Position numbers and translations under genes: made by a program. 13,485 nt of DNA from Balneolaceae bacterium SMO_bin1. GTDB lineage: Bacteria > Bacteroidota > Rhodothermia > Balneolales > Balneolaceae. Under the pieces are notes generated by a model. The model saw only the letters and a list, made by a program, of their open reading frames with translations, was not told the DNA's origin and did not search any database. Shown here piece after piece: positions 7,603 to 13,485 of the stretch (its first letter is position 1; each line of letters opens with the position of its first letter). The stretch covers positions 1-13,485 of the forward strand of contig NNSL01000484.1 in NCBI GenBank assembly GCA_003123965.1, read 5' to 3'.

Positions 7603-9141
7603 TTATTTCACGGATTTTTTAGGCACCATAAAGGGCTCTATGTACATGGTATTGCCGAACGTTGGTCGCAAGCTGGTTCCGTGCTCCCAAACCTCGGCCT
7701 CATGCAGCAGGTCGCTCCGTGGCGTCGCAATTTCTTGCTGCGCCGGTTCCCCGCTGATGAGCGAAAGGGCACGAGCCAGCAGCGGATCTTCAGGATCACC
7801 CAAAGCGGGACGCGCCTGCAAGTTTTCTACCGTTATTTCGCTAATGTTGTTTTGTTCGCTGGGACTAAATCCGTTGGGATACGCTTCGCCCTGCGCGTTT
7901 ACAATTTTGAGTACAATAGGCAGAATCGCATTCTTGTGATCGGGATTGGCCTGATCCTCATCCAGGTACGGCGGCGGAGCATCGACCAGCAGCAGTGAAC
8001 CCTCATCTTTACCCACCGTTTGCGTACCAATAATGGTCACATCAATGAACGGAGTTAAGCCGTTGATGAGCGCTTCGCTGGCAGAAGCGGTAGAGCGACT
8101 CACAAGCACATACACGTGGTTGAGCGAAAGTGTATTAATGGGCTCACTGTTTACGTATTCCCCGTCATCGTTCACCAGAATATCGCCGTCTTCGTTCTGC
8201 AGCGGCACAACATCTAGAAAAGGAATCGTTTCGCCTTGCTCCGAACGCTTGGGGTTATAGGAGAACTCAGCAAAGGTTTCTGAGCTGCCCAGGCCGGAAA
8301 CCATACTTGCTAGCAGCTGACTGGTGATGACCGCACCACCCGGGTTATAGCGAAGATCCAGCACCAGCTCATCAATGCCCTGCGATTGAAAATCACCCAT
8401 TACATCATTAAGTGCTTGGTGAGAATTGGACCGAAAAGCGTTGTAAACCATATATCCAATTTGCGTACTGTTTCGCTCAATCACTTTCGACAAGTAAACG
8501 GGGTCTTCAACCACGCGCTCAGAGGCAATATCCACAGTGCCTGTTTCGGGGAAAGAAACACCTTGGTCGGTCTGCTCAATATCGGCCAGGGTAAGTGTAT
8601 GGGGAGAATCATCGGTGAGAAGCTGCGTGGCATTGCTCTCATTCAGCTGCGTGCCGTCCACTTCAGTGAACAAATCAAGCCGCTGCAAACCTGCATCGTC
8701 CGCCGGTGAGCCGGGAATAACATAGCGGACATAGCCTACCAGCCGGTCGGTATTCTGGAATCCAATGAATCCGTATTCAAACCCAAGTGCGGCAAACACA
8801 CCGTCCTGCTCTTCCTTGTACTCCTCGTAATCTTCAATAAACACTGAGAAATCATCATCCACATACAGCAGTTCCTGGAAAAGGGCTTGCGCATCGGTAA
8901 AGTCCATTAAAAAGCTTTGTTTGGCCTGTTCCGTTTCGAAACGGTTATCGGCCAAATCGGGCACATCATCCTGCCAGTAATACCAGTAGTTCATGGCATC
9001 ATACACAAAATTCTTTTCGGTCGATGCTTCAATTTCCCCTTCGGACGGGGGCTCCGGACCCGTGCTGCCGGAATTATCGCTGCAGGCAGCCATTGCAAAC
9101 AAAAGTATTGCTCCAAGCGAAAGATACTTTATCTTTTCCAT
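7603..9141 (-). CDS. S41-family (C-terminal-processing type) lipoprotein peptidase
   Basis: The protein has 512 residues from ATG 9141; a GTG directly before it is the alternative. It opens with a lipoprotein signal, LLFAMAAC, making Cys20 the lipidation site, followed by a Ser/Gly/Pro-rich linker. A PDZ-like part spans about 105-195 (VRYVIPGSPADDAGLQRLDL). The S41 core follows with IGYMVYNAF, LDLRYNPGG (261-269), and the catalytic motif STASASEALI, in which the nucleophile is the Ser of TASASE (Ser353). The general-base Lys is in TVGKDEG (Lys378), so the Ser/Lys dyad is intact. S41 enzymes cleave proteins from or near the C-terminus; as a lipoprotein it should sit on the periplasmic or outer face of the envelope. 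The protein is rich in Asp and Glu. It is divergent from the small lipoprotein gene, 83 bp away. I see no strong terminator in the 133 bp before the DUF72 start, so read-through is possible. Confidence 0.93.
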   Translation of the reverse strand: MEKIKYLSLGAILLFAMAACSDNSGSTGPEPPSEGEIEASTEKNFVYDAMNYWYYWQDDVPDLADNRFETEQAKQSFLMDFTDAQALFQELLYVDDDFSVFIEDYEEYKEEQDGVFAALGFEYGFIGFQNTDRLVGYVRYVIPGSPADDAGLQRLDLFTEVDGTQLNESNATQLLTDDSPHTLTLADIEQTDQGVSFPETGTVDIASERVVEDPVYLSKVIERNSTQIGYMVYNAFRSNSHQALNDVMGDFQSQGIDELVLDLRYNPGGAVITSQLLASMVSGLGSSETFAEFSYNPKRSEQGETIPFLDVVPLQNEDGDILVNDDGEYVNSEPINTLSLNHVYVLVSRSTASASEALINGLTPFIDVTIIGTQTVGKDEGSLLLVDAPPPYLDEDQANPDHKNAILPIVLKIVNAQGEAYPNGFSPSEQNNISEITVENLQARPALGDPEDPLLARALSLISGEPAQQEIATPRSDLLHEAEVWEHGTSLRPTFGNTMYIEPFMVPKKSVK

Positions 9142-9224
9142 CACAAATTTGTTTAATTAAATTGTTTCGGCACTGCTACGGAAAAATAGGAATTTTACCC
9201 GCAATTTTTAATACCGCATCATCG

Positions 9225-9665
9225 ATGAAAACAACGAATATTTTCCTGCTATCATTTTTTATTTTACTTGCTGGCTGCTCTTTTATTGATAAAATAACGG
9301 AAAATGACAACATGGAGATTGTTAGCGCTGGGTATACTAATTGGTCTCAACCGCCACAACGGGGCGATGTTCCCGAACGCGGCACCGATTTGGCAATTAT
9401 CGTGAAGAACTGGCCCGAGGGTGCAGCACCTCAGCATATTATTTACGAAAAACATAAATCACTGGGCGCAGAAATAACAGGCGACAGCGAACTCGGGGTA
9501 ATCATCAACGCACGAATCGTGCGCTCTACAACCCGGCTGCCCCGAACTTCTGAAGAGGTGAACCTTTCGGACCGGCTGGTATACACCGATGCCAACGGCA
9601 ACGAGCAGCATATTGAAATTAACGAGTGGACCCGCATTGAAAAACCCGCTGCCGAGGAGCAGTAA
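9225..9665 (+). CDS. Small lipoprotein, family not recognised
   Basis: The protein has 146 residues from ATG 9225. The frame is open back to 9024, but that part only shadows the S41 gene. MKTTNIFLLSFFILLAGC is a clear lipoprotein signal with lipobox LAGC and lipidated Cys18. The mature protein is mixed polar, with stretches such as EIVSAGYTNWSQPPQRGD, ELGVIINARIVRSTTRLP and LVYTDANGNEQHIEINEWT. The alternating pattern suggests a small beta-rich domain. I see no catalytic motif and cannot name a family. It faces the S41 lipoprotein gene across an 83-bp divergent intergenic region and is followed after 37 bp by the DUF1330 gene on the same strand, so those two are probably co-transcribed. The start is chosen because the signal peptide begins exactly there. 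Confidence 0.8.
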   Translation: MKTTNIFLLSFFILLAGCSFIDKITENDNMEIVSAGYTNWSQPPQRGDVPERGTDLAIIVKNWPEGAAPQHIIYEKHKSLGAEITGDSELGVIINARIVRSTTRLPRTSEEVNLSDRLVYTDANGNEQHIEINEWTRIEKPAAEEQ

Positions 9666-9702
9666 AATCGCTGAAGAACTTTAATTTGAACTATTGCCCA
9701 TC

Positions 9703-10032
9703 ATGCCCGCATATGCTGTAGCCCACCTTTATGAAATGGCCGCAAATCGTGAAATAGTTGCGTATTTACAACAAGTTGATGCAACGCTTGAGCCGTTTGG
9801 CGGACGCTTTCTGGTGCACGGGAAAAAGGGCACGGTAGTTGAAGGCGATTTTACCGGCTACACCATCATTATTGAGTTCCCCGATATGGAAAACGCCGAA
9901 GGCTGGTATCACTCCGAGGCTTATCAGGAAATTGTTTCGCTGCGAAGAAATAATTCGGAGGGCAGTATTATGCTTGTAGAGGGCGTGCCTGAAGGCTATT
10001 CCGCATCAGATTTGCTGAGATCGAAGGACTGA
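9703..10032 (+). CDS. DUF1330 domain protein (ferredoxin-like/dimeric alpha-beta barrel type)
   Basis: The protein has 109 residues from ATG 9703 (MPAYAVAHLYEMAANREI...); a TTG at 9694 in the same frame is less likely. The DUF1330 pattern is clear: YLQQVDATLEPFGGRFLVHG (about 22-41), VVEGDFTGYTIIIEFPDMENA (46-66), and WYHSEAYQEIVSLR (69-82). This family has a dimeric ferredoxin-like fold related to antibiotic monooxygenase-type domains; its reaction is generally not known. No signal peptide is present, so it should be cytoplasmic. A short C-terminal tail (EGVPEGYSASDLLRSKD) extends past the domain. It lies 37 bp after the small lipoprotein gene and is probably in the same transcript. An inverted repeat follows right after the stop. 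Confidence 0.87.
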   Translation: MPAYAVAHLYEMAANREIVAYLQQVDATLEPFGGRFLVHGKKGTVVEGDFTGYTIIIEFPDMENAEGWYHSEAYQEIVSLRRNNSEGSIMLVEGVPEGYSASDLLRSKD

Positions 10033-10033
10033 T

Positions 10034-10076
10034 ATGCCATTGCCGTGCTAGGTATTTTGCGCAAAGGCGATGGCAT
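10034..10076 (+). repeat. Inverted repeat just after the DUF1330 gene, possible transcript end
   Basis: ATGCCATTGCC (10034-10044) pairs with GGCGATGGCAT (10066-10076): 11 pairs with one G-U. The 21-nt loop contains the perfect palindrome TTTGCGCAAA. It starts two bases past the stop codon. No T tract follows on the plus strand, so it is not a classical intrinsic terminator; it may stabilise the 3' end or mark a protein-binding site. Confidence 0.4.
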
Positions 10077-10105
10077 TAATGCAGATCAACCATATTTGTT
10101 CAATC

Positions 10106-10261
10106 CTAATAAAATAAGCGATACAAAAGAATCACCAGTATCGTAAAAAATACAACAACCATACCCTGCTGGCTGCGTCTTTTTCGTTTTTCCGACGGAT
10201 CATTTGACCAACTCACCACTGTAAGCACCAGTAGTACCGCGAGCACAATATTACCTATCAT
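10106..10261 (-). CDS. Small two-helix membrane protein (51 aa)
   Basis: The frame runs from ATG 10261 to TAG at 10106 and encodes 51 residues in the clear pattern of a hairpin membrane protein. Helix one is about residues 2-18 (IGNIVLAVLLVLTVVSW), then a charged loop 19-32 (SNDPSEKRKRRSQQ), then helix two at 34-51 (MVVVFFTILVILLYRLFY). By the positive-inside rule the basic loop would be cytoplasmic and both ends periplasmic. An in-frame stop lies five codons upstream, so the start is well bounded. There is no Shine-Dalgarno, as for most genes here. It lies on the same strand as the M16 gene but 46 bp past that gene's terminator, so it needs its own promoter or read-through. I know no family for it. 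It fills most of the 350-bp gap between 10033 and 10382; the rest holds the inverted repeat and the M16 terminator. Confidence 0.55.
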   Translation of the reverse strand: MIGNIVLAVLLVLTVVSWSNDPSEKRKRRSQQGMVVVFFTILVILLYRLFY

Positions 10262-10306
10262 AAATAGCGGGTTTTAGCTTCATTTCAAGCAACTTAATAA
10301 ACTCCC

Positions 10307-10344
10307 AATAAAAAAACTCCCGCACGCTGCTGCATACGGGAGTT
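10307..10344 (-). terminator. Intrinsic terminator of the M16 peptidase gene
   Basis: On the minus strand AACTCCCG (10337-10344) pairs with CGGGAGTT (10315-10322). The stem continues inward by five further pairs, two of them G-U, to a tetraloop AGCA, giving 13 pairs. A T-rich tract (10307-10316, T7 followed by A and TT) overlaps and follows the end of the stem. It lies 38 bp past the M16 stop codon. Confidence 0.88.
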
Positions 10345-10382
10345 AGACTAGTTGCTTTTAAATTTAGACTGTGGGAAGCGTG

Positions 10383-13259
10383 CTATTCGCCAGCCGGACC
10401 CACGTCTTCTTGCACGGTTTGCAGTATATCACCTTTCTCGGAAACATCAACTACTTCGTAGCCGAGCGCCTCGAGATTAGCGCGGTGGGAGGCGGCATCA
10501 CCCACTACAAGAATCACCATTTTGCCTGGTTCCAAATGCTTCTTGGCTAAGGCATCAATTTCTTCTTTGGTGATAGTTTCTATGATTTCGCGCTGCTCAT
10601 CAACGAATGATTTATCGAGGTTGTAATGCACGATTTCGCGCAAGAACCCGGCTTTCTGCCACGGTGTTTCGTAGCTGCGGGCATCACGCTGGCCGATTGA
10701 ATTGCGCATAAACGTGAGTTCATCTTCGGTCACACCATCTTCATAAAAATCGGTGATTTCCTTCATAAACTCGTAAACGGCGCTGTCGGTGGCAGCGGCT
10801 TTTACACCTGCACTTGCCGTAAATGGACCGGGCTCGGTACTGGCACTAAAGCCGGATCGCGCGCCGTAGGTCCAACCTTTGTCCTCACGCAAATTCAGGT
10901 TGATGCGGCTGTTAAATGCCCCGCCGAGCGGATAGTTCATCAGGCTGGTTTTGAAATACTCACCAGTAGCGTCGTATGTCATATCAGTTACATAACCGAT
11001 GCGAATCTGCGATTGCGGTGCCTGGGCTTTGTCAACCAGGTAGATGCGCGCAGGCTGTACATTTTTAGCTTTAGGCAGCTCAGGAATGGTCACACCCTTG
11101 GTTTCCCAGTTCTTCAGGAATGCCAGTCGATCCATAATTTCCTGTTGGCTAACATCACCAACAACCACCAGTTCAGCTACATCAGGGGCAAAGTACGAGC
11201 CGTAGAAGTTCTTCACATCATCAAGTGTGATGCGCTCTACTGTCTCCTGAATACCGCTGGAAGGCACGGATTTAATGTGCTCATCGCCGTACAGCAGGCG
11301 GCTGTATACCAGGCTCGCTATAGATGCCGGATCCTGGTAGCTGGCCTGGATGCCTTCGAGCTGCTGCTTTTTGAGTCGCTCAAAGTCCTCCGCGGCAAAA
11401 GCCGGACGGAACAGGATTTCTTCGGCCAGTTCCATGGTGCGATCCATGTTCTTTTTCAGCGTGCGGATGCTCACGTTGGTGCTGTTATCGCCGGCCGAAA
11501 CACTGATGGTGCTCCCAATTTTTCGCAGCTCTTCCTGAATCTCTTCCGAAGTATAATTTTCGGTTGATTCGTTCATCATTGCTGCCGTCATAGAAGCCAA
11601 GCCTGCCTTCTGAGGATTGTTGGCATCCAAGGTATGGCCGCCGTTGATAGTAAGCTGCAGGTTCACCACCGGAATTTCGGTGTAGCTGGTGCCAATTACC
11701 TTCATGCCGTTATCCATATCATCTTTCCAGAAATCGGGCACACTAACCAGCGGTGCAGGACCGGACTGGGGCTTTACGCTGCGATCGAAGTTATCTGCAG
11801 GACGCGTATAGGCCAATCCGGAGTAATCGGTTTGTGGATACGGATTTGTGCCTGTGGTATCGGGCGTAAAGTTATCAGCTTTGGCCGGGGCCGTATTTTC
11901 ATTCGGCAGCACGCTCTGTATCACCGCAGGTTTATCCTTAATGTACTTTTTGAATACGCGCATGATGTCTTCTTTGGTAACCGAACGGTAGCGATCCAAA
12001 TCTTTCTGAATGAAGTTGGGGCTTTCCGCGAAGGTTTCATAACTGGCCAGCTGCGATACTTTACCGCTCACGCTTGCCAGCCCATTAATGAAGTTCGACT
12101 CATAGGTTGCCTTAATTTTCTGCAGGTCATCATCAGATACGCCGTTTTGCTCAAAATCTTTGAGAATCTGGCGCATGTCAGCTTCAAAAGTACCGAGCTC
12201 CTGACCCGGAAATGGTACCACAAACATGGAAAACTCTCCGGCCAGCTCGCTGCTTGAATTCGACGCCATGGCCTGTATGGCCTTTTGGCTTTCGACAAAG
12301 TTTTTATAGAAATATGAGCTGCGGCCTGTTCCTAAAATTTGTGCCAGGAAACTAAGTGCGGCTTCATCTTCATGATATTGAGGGACGGTTGGATACGTGA
12401 AAATAAGGGCCGGGAAGCGGATGTTGTTATCAACATAGGAGACATAACGATCCTGATCAATCTCTACAGACTCAAGCTGCATATCGTCCACTTCAGGTCC
12501 ACGGGGAATACTGCCAAAGTATTTTTCAACCATCTGCACTACTTCGTCTGGATTCACATCACCACCGATGGTTAGTGTAGCGTTATTAGGGCCATACCAG
12601 CGCAGGAAAAATTTCTTCAGGTCGGAAACGTCTACGCGGTCCAGGTCTTCAAGCTTGCCAATGGTAAGCCATGAGTACGGGTGTCCATAGGGATACAAGG
12701 CAGCGGCGTTCACTTCACCAAAACGGCCGTAGGCACGGTTATCGTAATTCTGGCCTTTCTCGTTCTTAACGGTTGCGCGCTGCACTTCAAACTTCTGCTG
12801 CGTTACTGCCGGCAGCAAAAAGCCCATTCGGTCGGCCTCGAGCCACAGCATGGTTTCCAGCTGGTTGGCAGGCACGGTTTCAAAATAGTTGGTGCGGTCG
12901 CGGTTGGTAGTTCCGTTCAGCGTTCCGCCGGCATCGGTAATGATTTTAAAATGCTCTTCATCGGCTACGTTTTCCGAGCCCTGGAACATCATATGCTCAA
13001 AAAAGTGGGCAAATCCCGATTTCTTCAATTCCTCGCGTGCCGAACCTACATGGTAGGTAACGTCAACGTGTACTAAAGGATCAGAATCATCTTCATGTAT
13101 AATAAGCGTGAGACCGTTCTCCAGCTCGTACTTTTGGTACGGTATTACCAGTTCCTCTCCGTTCTGTTCAACTTCTTCAACAAGGGTGGTTTGCGCAAAG
13201 CTTACACTCTGTATAAGCAACAGCACAGCCACAAGCATTGCTGTGGTATAGGTTTTCAT
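10383..13259 (-). CDS. Secreted two-domain M16 zinc metallopeptidase
   Basis: The protein has 958 residues from ATG 13259. Residues 1-22 form a Sec signal peptide ending SFA|Q. The first M16 half (about 40-450) carries the inverted zinc motif H85-F-F-E88-H89 (HFFEHMMFQG), and a third ligand is expected at E167 in TVKNEKGQ. The second half (about 510-935) has the M16 fold but no HxxEH. It has the Gly/Arg/Tyr-rich stretch GGAFNSRINLNLREDKGWTY (779-798), which in paired M16 halves helps bind substrate. Such fused enzymes resemble mitochondrial processing peptidase alpha plus beta in one chain and form a clam-shell chamber that degrades peptides; this one should work in the periplasm. A Pro/Thr/Asn-rich linker (about 453-510) joins the halves. 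It is a single-gene unit with its own terminator. No Shine-Dalgarno is seen. Length and motifs are complete, so it is probably active. Confidence 0.95.
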   Translation of the reverse strand: MKTYTTAMLVAVLLLIQSVSFAQTTLVEEVEQNGEELVIPYQKYELENGLTLIIHEDDSDPLVHVDVTYHVGSAREELKKSGFAHFFEHMMFQGSENVADEEHFKIITDAGGTLNGTTNRDRTNYFETVPANQLETMLWLEADRMGFLLPAVTQQKFEVQRATVKNEKGQNYDNRAYGRFGEVNAAALYPYGHPYSWLTIGKLEDLDRVDVSDLKKFFLRWYGPNNATLTIGGDVNPDEVVQMVEKYFGSIPRGPEVDDMQLESVEIDQDRYVSYVDNNIRFPALIFTYPTVPQYHEDEAALSFLAQILGTGRSSYFYKNFVESQKAIQAMASNSSSELAGEFSMFVVPFPGQELGTFEADMRQILKDFEQNGVSDDDLQKIKATYESNFINGLASVSGKVSQLASYETFAESPNFIQKDLDRYRSVTKEDIMRVFKKYIKDKPAVIQSVLPNENTAPAKADNFTPDTTGTNPYPQTDYSGLAYTRPADNFDRSVKPQSGPAPLVSVPDFWKDDMDNGMKVIGTSYTEIPVVNLQLTINGGHTLDANNPQKAGLASMTAAMMNESTENYTSEEIQEELRKIGSTISVSAGDNSTNVSIRTLKKNMDRTMELAEEILFRPAFAAEDFERLKKQQLEGIQASYQDPASIASLVYSRLLYGDEHIKSVPSSGIQETVERITLDDVKNFYGSYFAPDVAELVVVGDVSQQEIMDRLAFLKNWETKGVTIPELPKAKNVQPARIYLVDKAQAPQSQIRIGYVTDMTYDATGEYFKTSLMNYPLGGAFNSRINLNLREDKGWTYGARSGFSASTEPGPFTASAGVKAAATDSAVYEFMKEITDFYEDGVTEDELTFMRNSIGQRDARSYETPWQKAGFLREIVHYNLDKSFVDEQREIIETITKEEIDALAKKHLEPGKMVILVVGDAASHRANLEALGYEVVDVSEKGDILQTVQEDVGPAGE

Positions 13260-13289
13260 GATGGTTTATTTTTAGGTGTGTATTGATAT

Positions 13290-13309
13290 GGCCCAACCGT
13301 GGTTGTGCC
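13290..13309. repeat. Palindrome in the M16 upstream region, possible operator
   Basis: GGCCCAACC (13290-13298) and GGTTGTGCC (13301-13309) form an inverted repeat with one mismatch and a 2-bp centre. It lies 31 bp before the M16 start. The centre is too tight for a normal RNA hairpin, so a DNA-binding site is the likelier reading, but nothing identifies a regulator. Confidence 0.3.
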
Positions 13310-13329
13310 CCAAATATTGATGGTTTAGA

Positions 13330-13335
13330 ATTATA
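13330..13335 (-). promoter_or_regulatory. Candidate -10 box for the M16 gene
   Basis: On the minus strand TATAAT occurs within GTATATATAAT, about 70 bp before the M16 ATG, in an AT-rich stretch. I see no good -35 box. If it is used, the palindrome at 13290-13309 lies just downstream of the transcription start. Confidence 0.22.
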
Positions 13336-13456
13336 TATACGCATATATTTAGAGAAAGGTTATAGGCGGGATGAATTTATTTTTTCTGCATTTCTGCAAA
13401 ACCTTTTCTCGTAAAATTGCGTTGATTAGAGCAGTAAACGCTTAATTCTATTATTA

Positions 13457-13485
13457 ATGGACGTACTCAAAAAATACATTCGCGA
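13457..13485 (+). CDS. Possible 5' end of a gene cut by the right edge
   Basis: ATG 13457 opens a frame of nine codons (MDVLKKYIR) that runs off the window. It is placed as expected for a gene divergent from M16, with about 197 bp between the two starts. There is no Shine-Dalgarno, and nine residues are too few to name a product. It is listed only as a candidate. Confidence 0.3.

Noticed and set aside
9024..9224. N-terminal extension of the small lipoprotein by 67 residues
   Set aside because: The extension overlaps the S41 start on the other strand and would bury the clear lipoprotein signal that begins at 9225.
11013..12257. Plus-strand frames of 184 and 207 codons inside the M16 gene
   Set aside because: They are shadows of a continuous 958-residue M16 protein with motifs throughout; the translations show no domain or sensible composition.
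13382..13399. Two adjacent copies of TTTCTGCA upstream of M16
   Set aside because: Only two 8-bp copies in AT-rich DNA; not enough to call an operator or repeat array.
1..13485. CRISPR array, phage, toxin-antitoxin or biosynthetic cluster
   Set aside because: No regular repeats, no integrase, transposase or structural phage genes, and no adjacent small toxin-antitoxin pair can be seen.

Overview
This window looks like chromosomal DNA of a Bacteroidota/Balneolota-type bacterium with moderate GC. The grounds are the protein families and their style: a fused-domain M16 peptidase, an M14 carboxypeptidase and an S41 lipoprotein, all with Sec or lipoprotein signals; an outer-membrane barrel-like protein ending in Phe; and mostly absent Shine-Dalgarno sequences. 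The lineage is an inference from protein flavour, not a database match. I see no IS element, phage gene, CRISPR array, tRNA or rRNA.

Layout, left to right. (1) 1-2003 (-): a secreted M14 zinc carboxypeptidase, cut by the left edge. (2) 2246-2641 (-): a single-domain rhodanese with its own terminator. (3) 2742-3882 (-): a bacterial archaeo-eukaryotic release-factor-like (baeRF) protein, split by a +1 frameshift in a T6 run, also with its own terminator. (4) 4044-5324 (+), divergent from it: an Nramp/SLC11-fold transporter that lacks the family's DPGN metal motif. (5) 5412-5909 (+): a DinB-like four-helix protein. (6) 5940-6440 (-): a secreted beta-barrel-like protein. (7) 6593-7469 (-): a DUF72 protein, again broken by a one-base frameshift at a T4 run. 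(8) 7603-9141 (-): an S41 (C-terminal-processing type) lipoprotein peptidase. (9) 9225-9665 (+): a small orphan lipoprotein, followed by (10) 9703-10032 (+), a DUF1330 protein. (11) 10106-10261 (-): a 51-residue protein with two membrane helices, shorter than usual ORF cut-offs. (12) 10383-13259 (-): a two-domain secreted M16 metallopeptidase with a strong terminator. (13) 13457 to the right edge (+): the first codons of a possible gene.

The genes read as a set of small transcription units, not one operon. Three minus-strand genes each carry a good intrinsic terminator about 25-40 bp past the stop. The shared theme is the cell envelope: three unrelated secreted peptidases (M14, S41, M16), two lipoproteins, one outer-membrane protein, one transporter and one membrane microprotein. 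The cytoplasmic genes (rhodanese, baeRF, DinB, DUF72, DUF1330) look like stress or housekeeping functions. I do not see a convincing new multi-gene system. The best leads are the Nramp-fold transporter without canonical metal ligands, the two-helix microprotein, and the two frameshifts, which are either assembly errors or share a UUU-U slip context.
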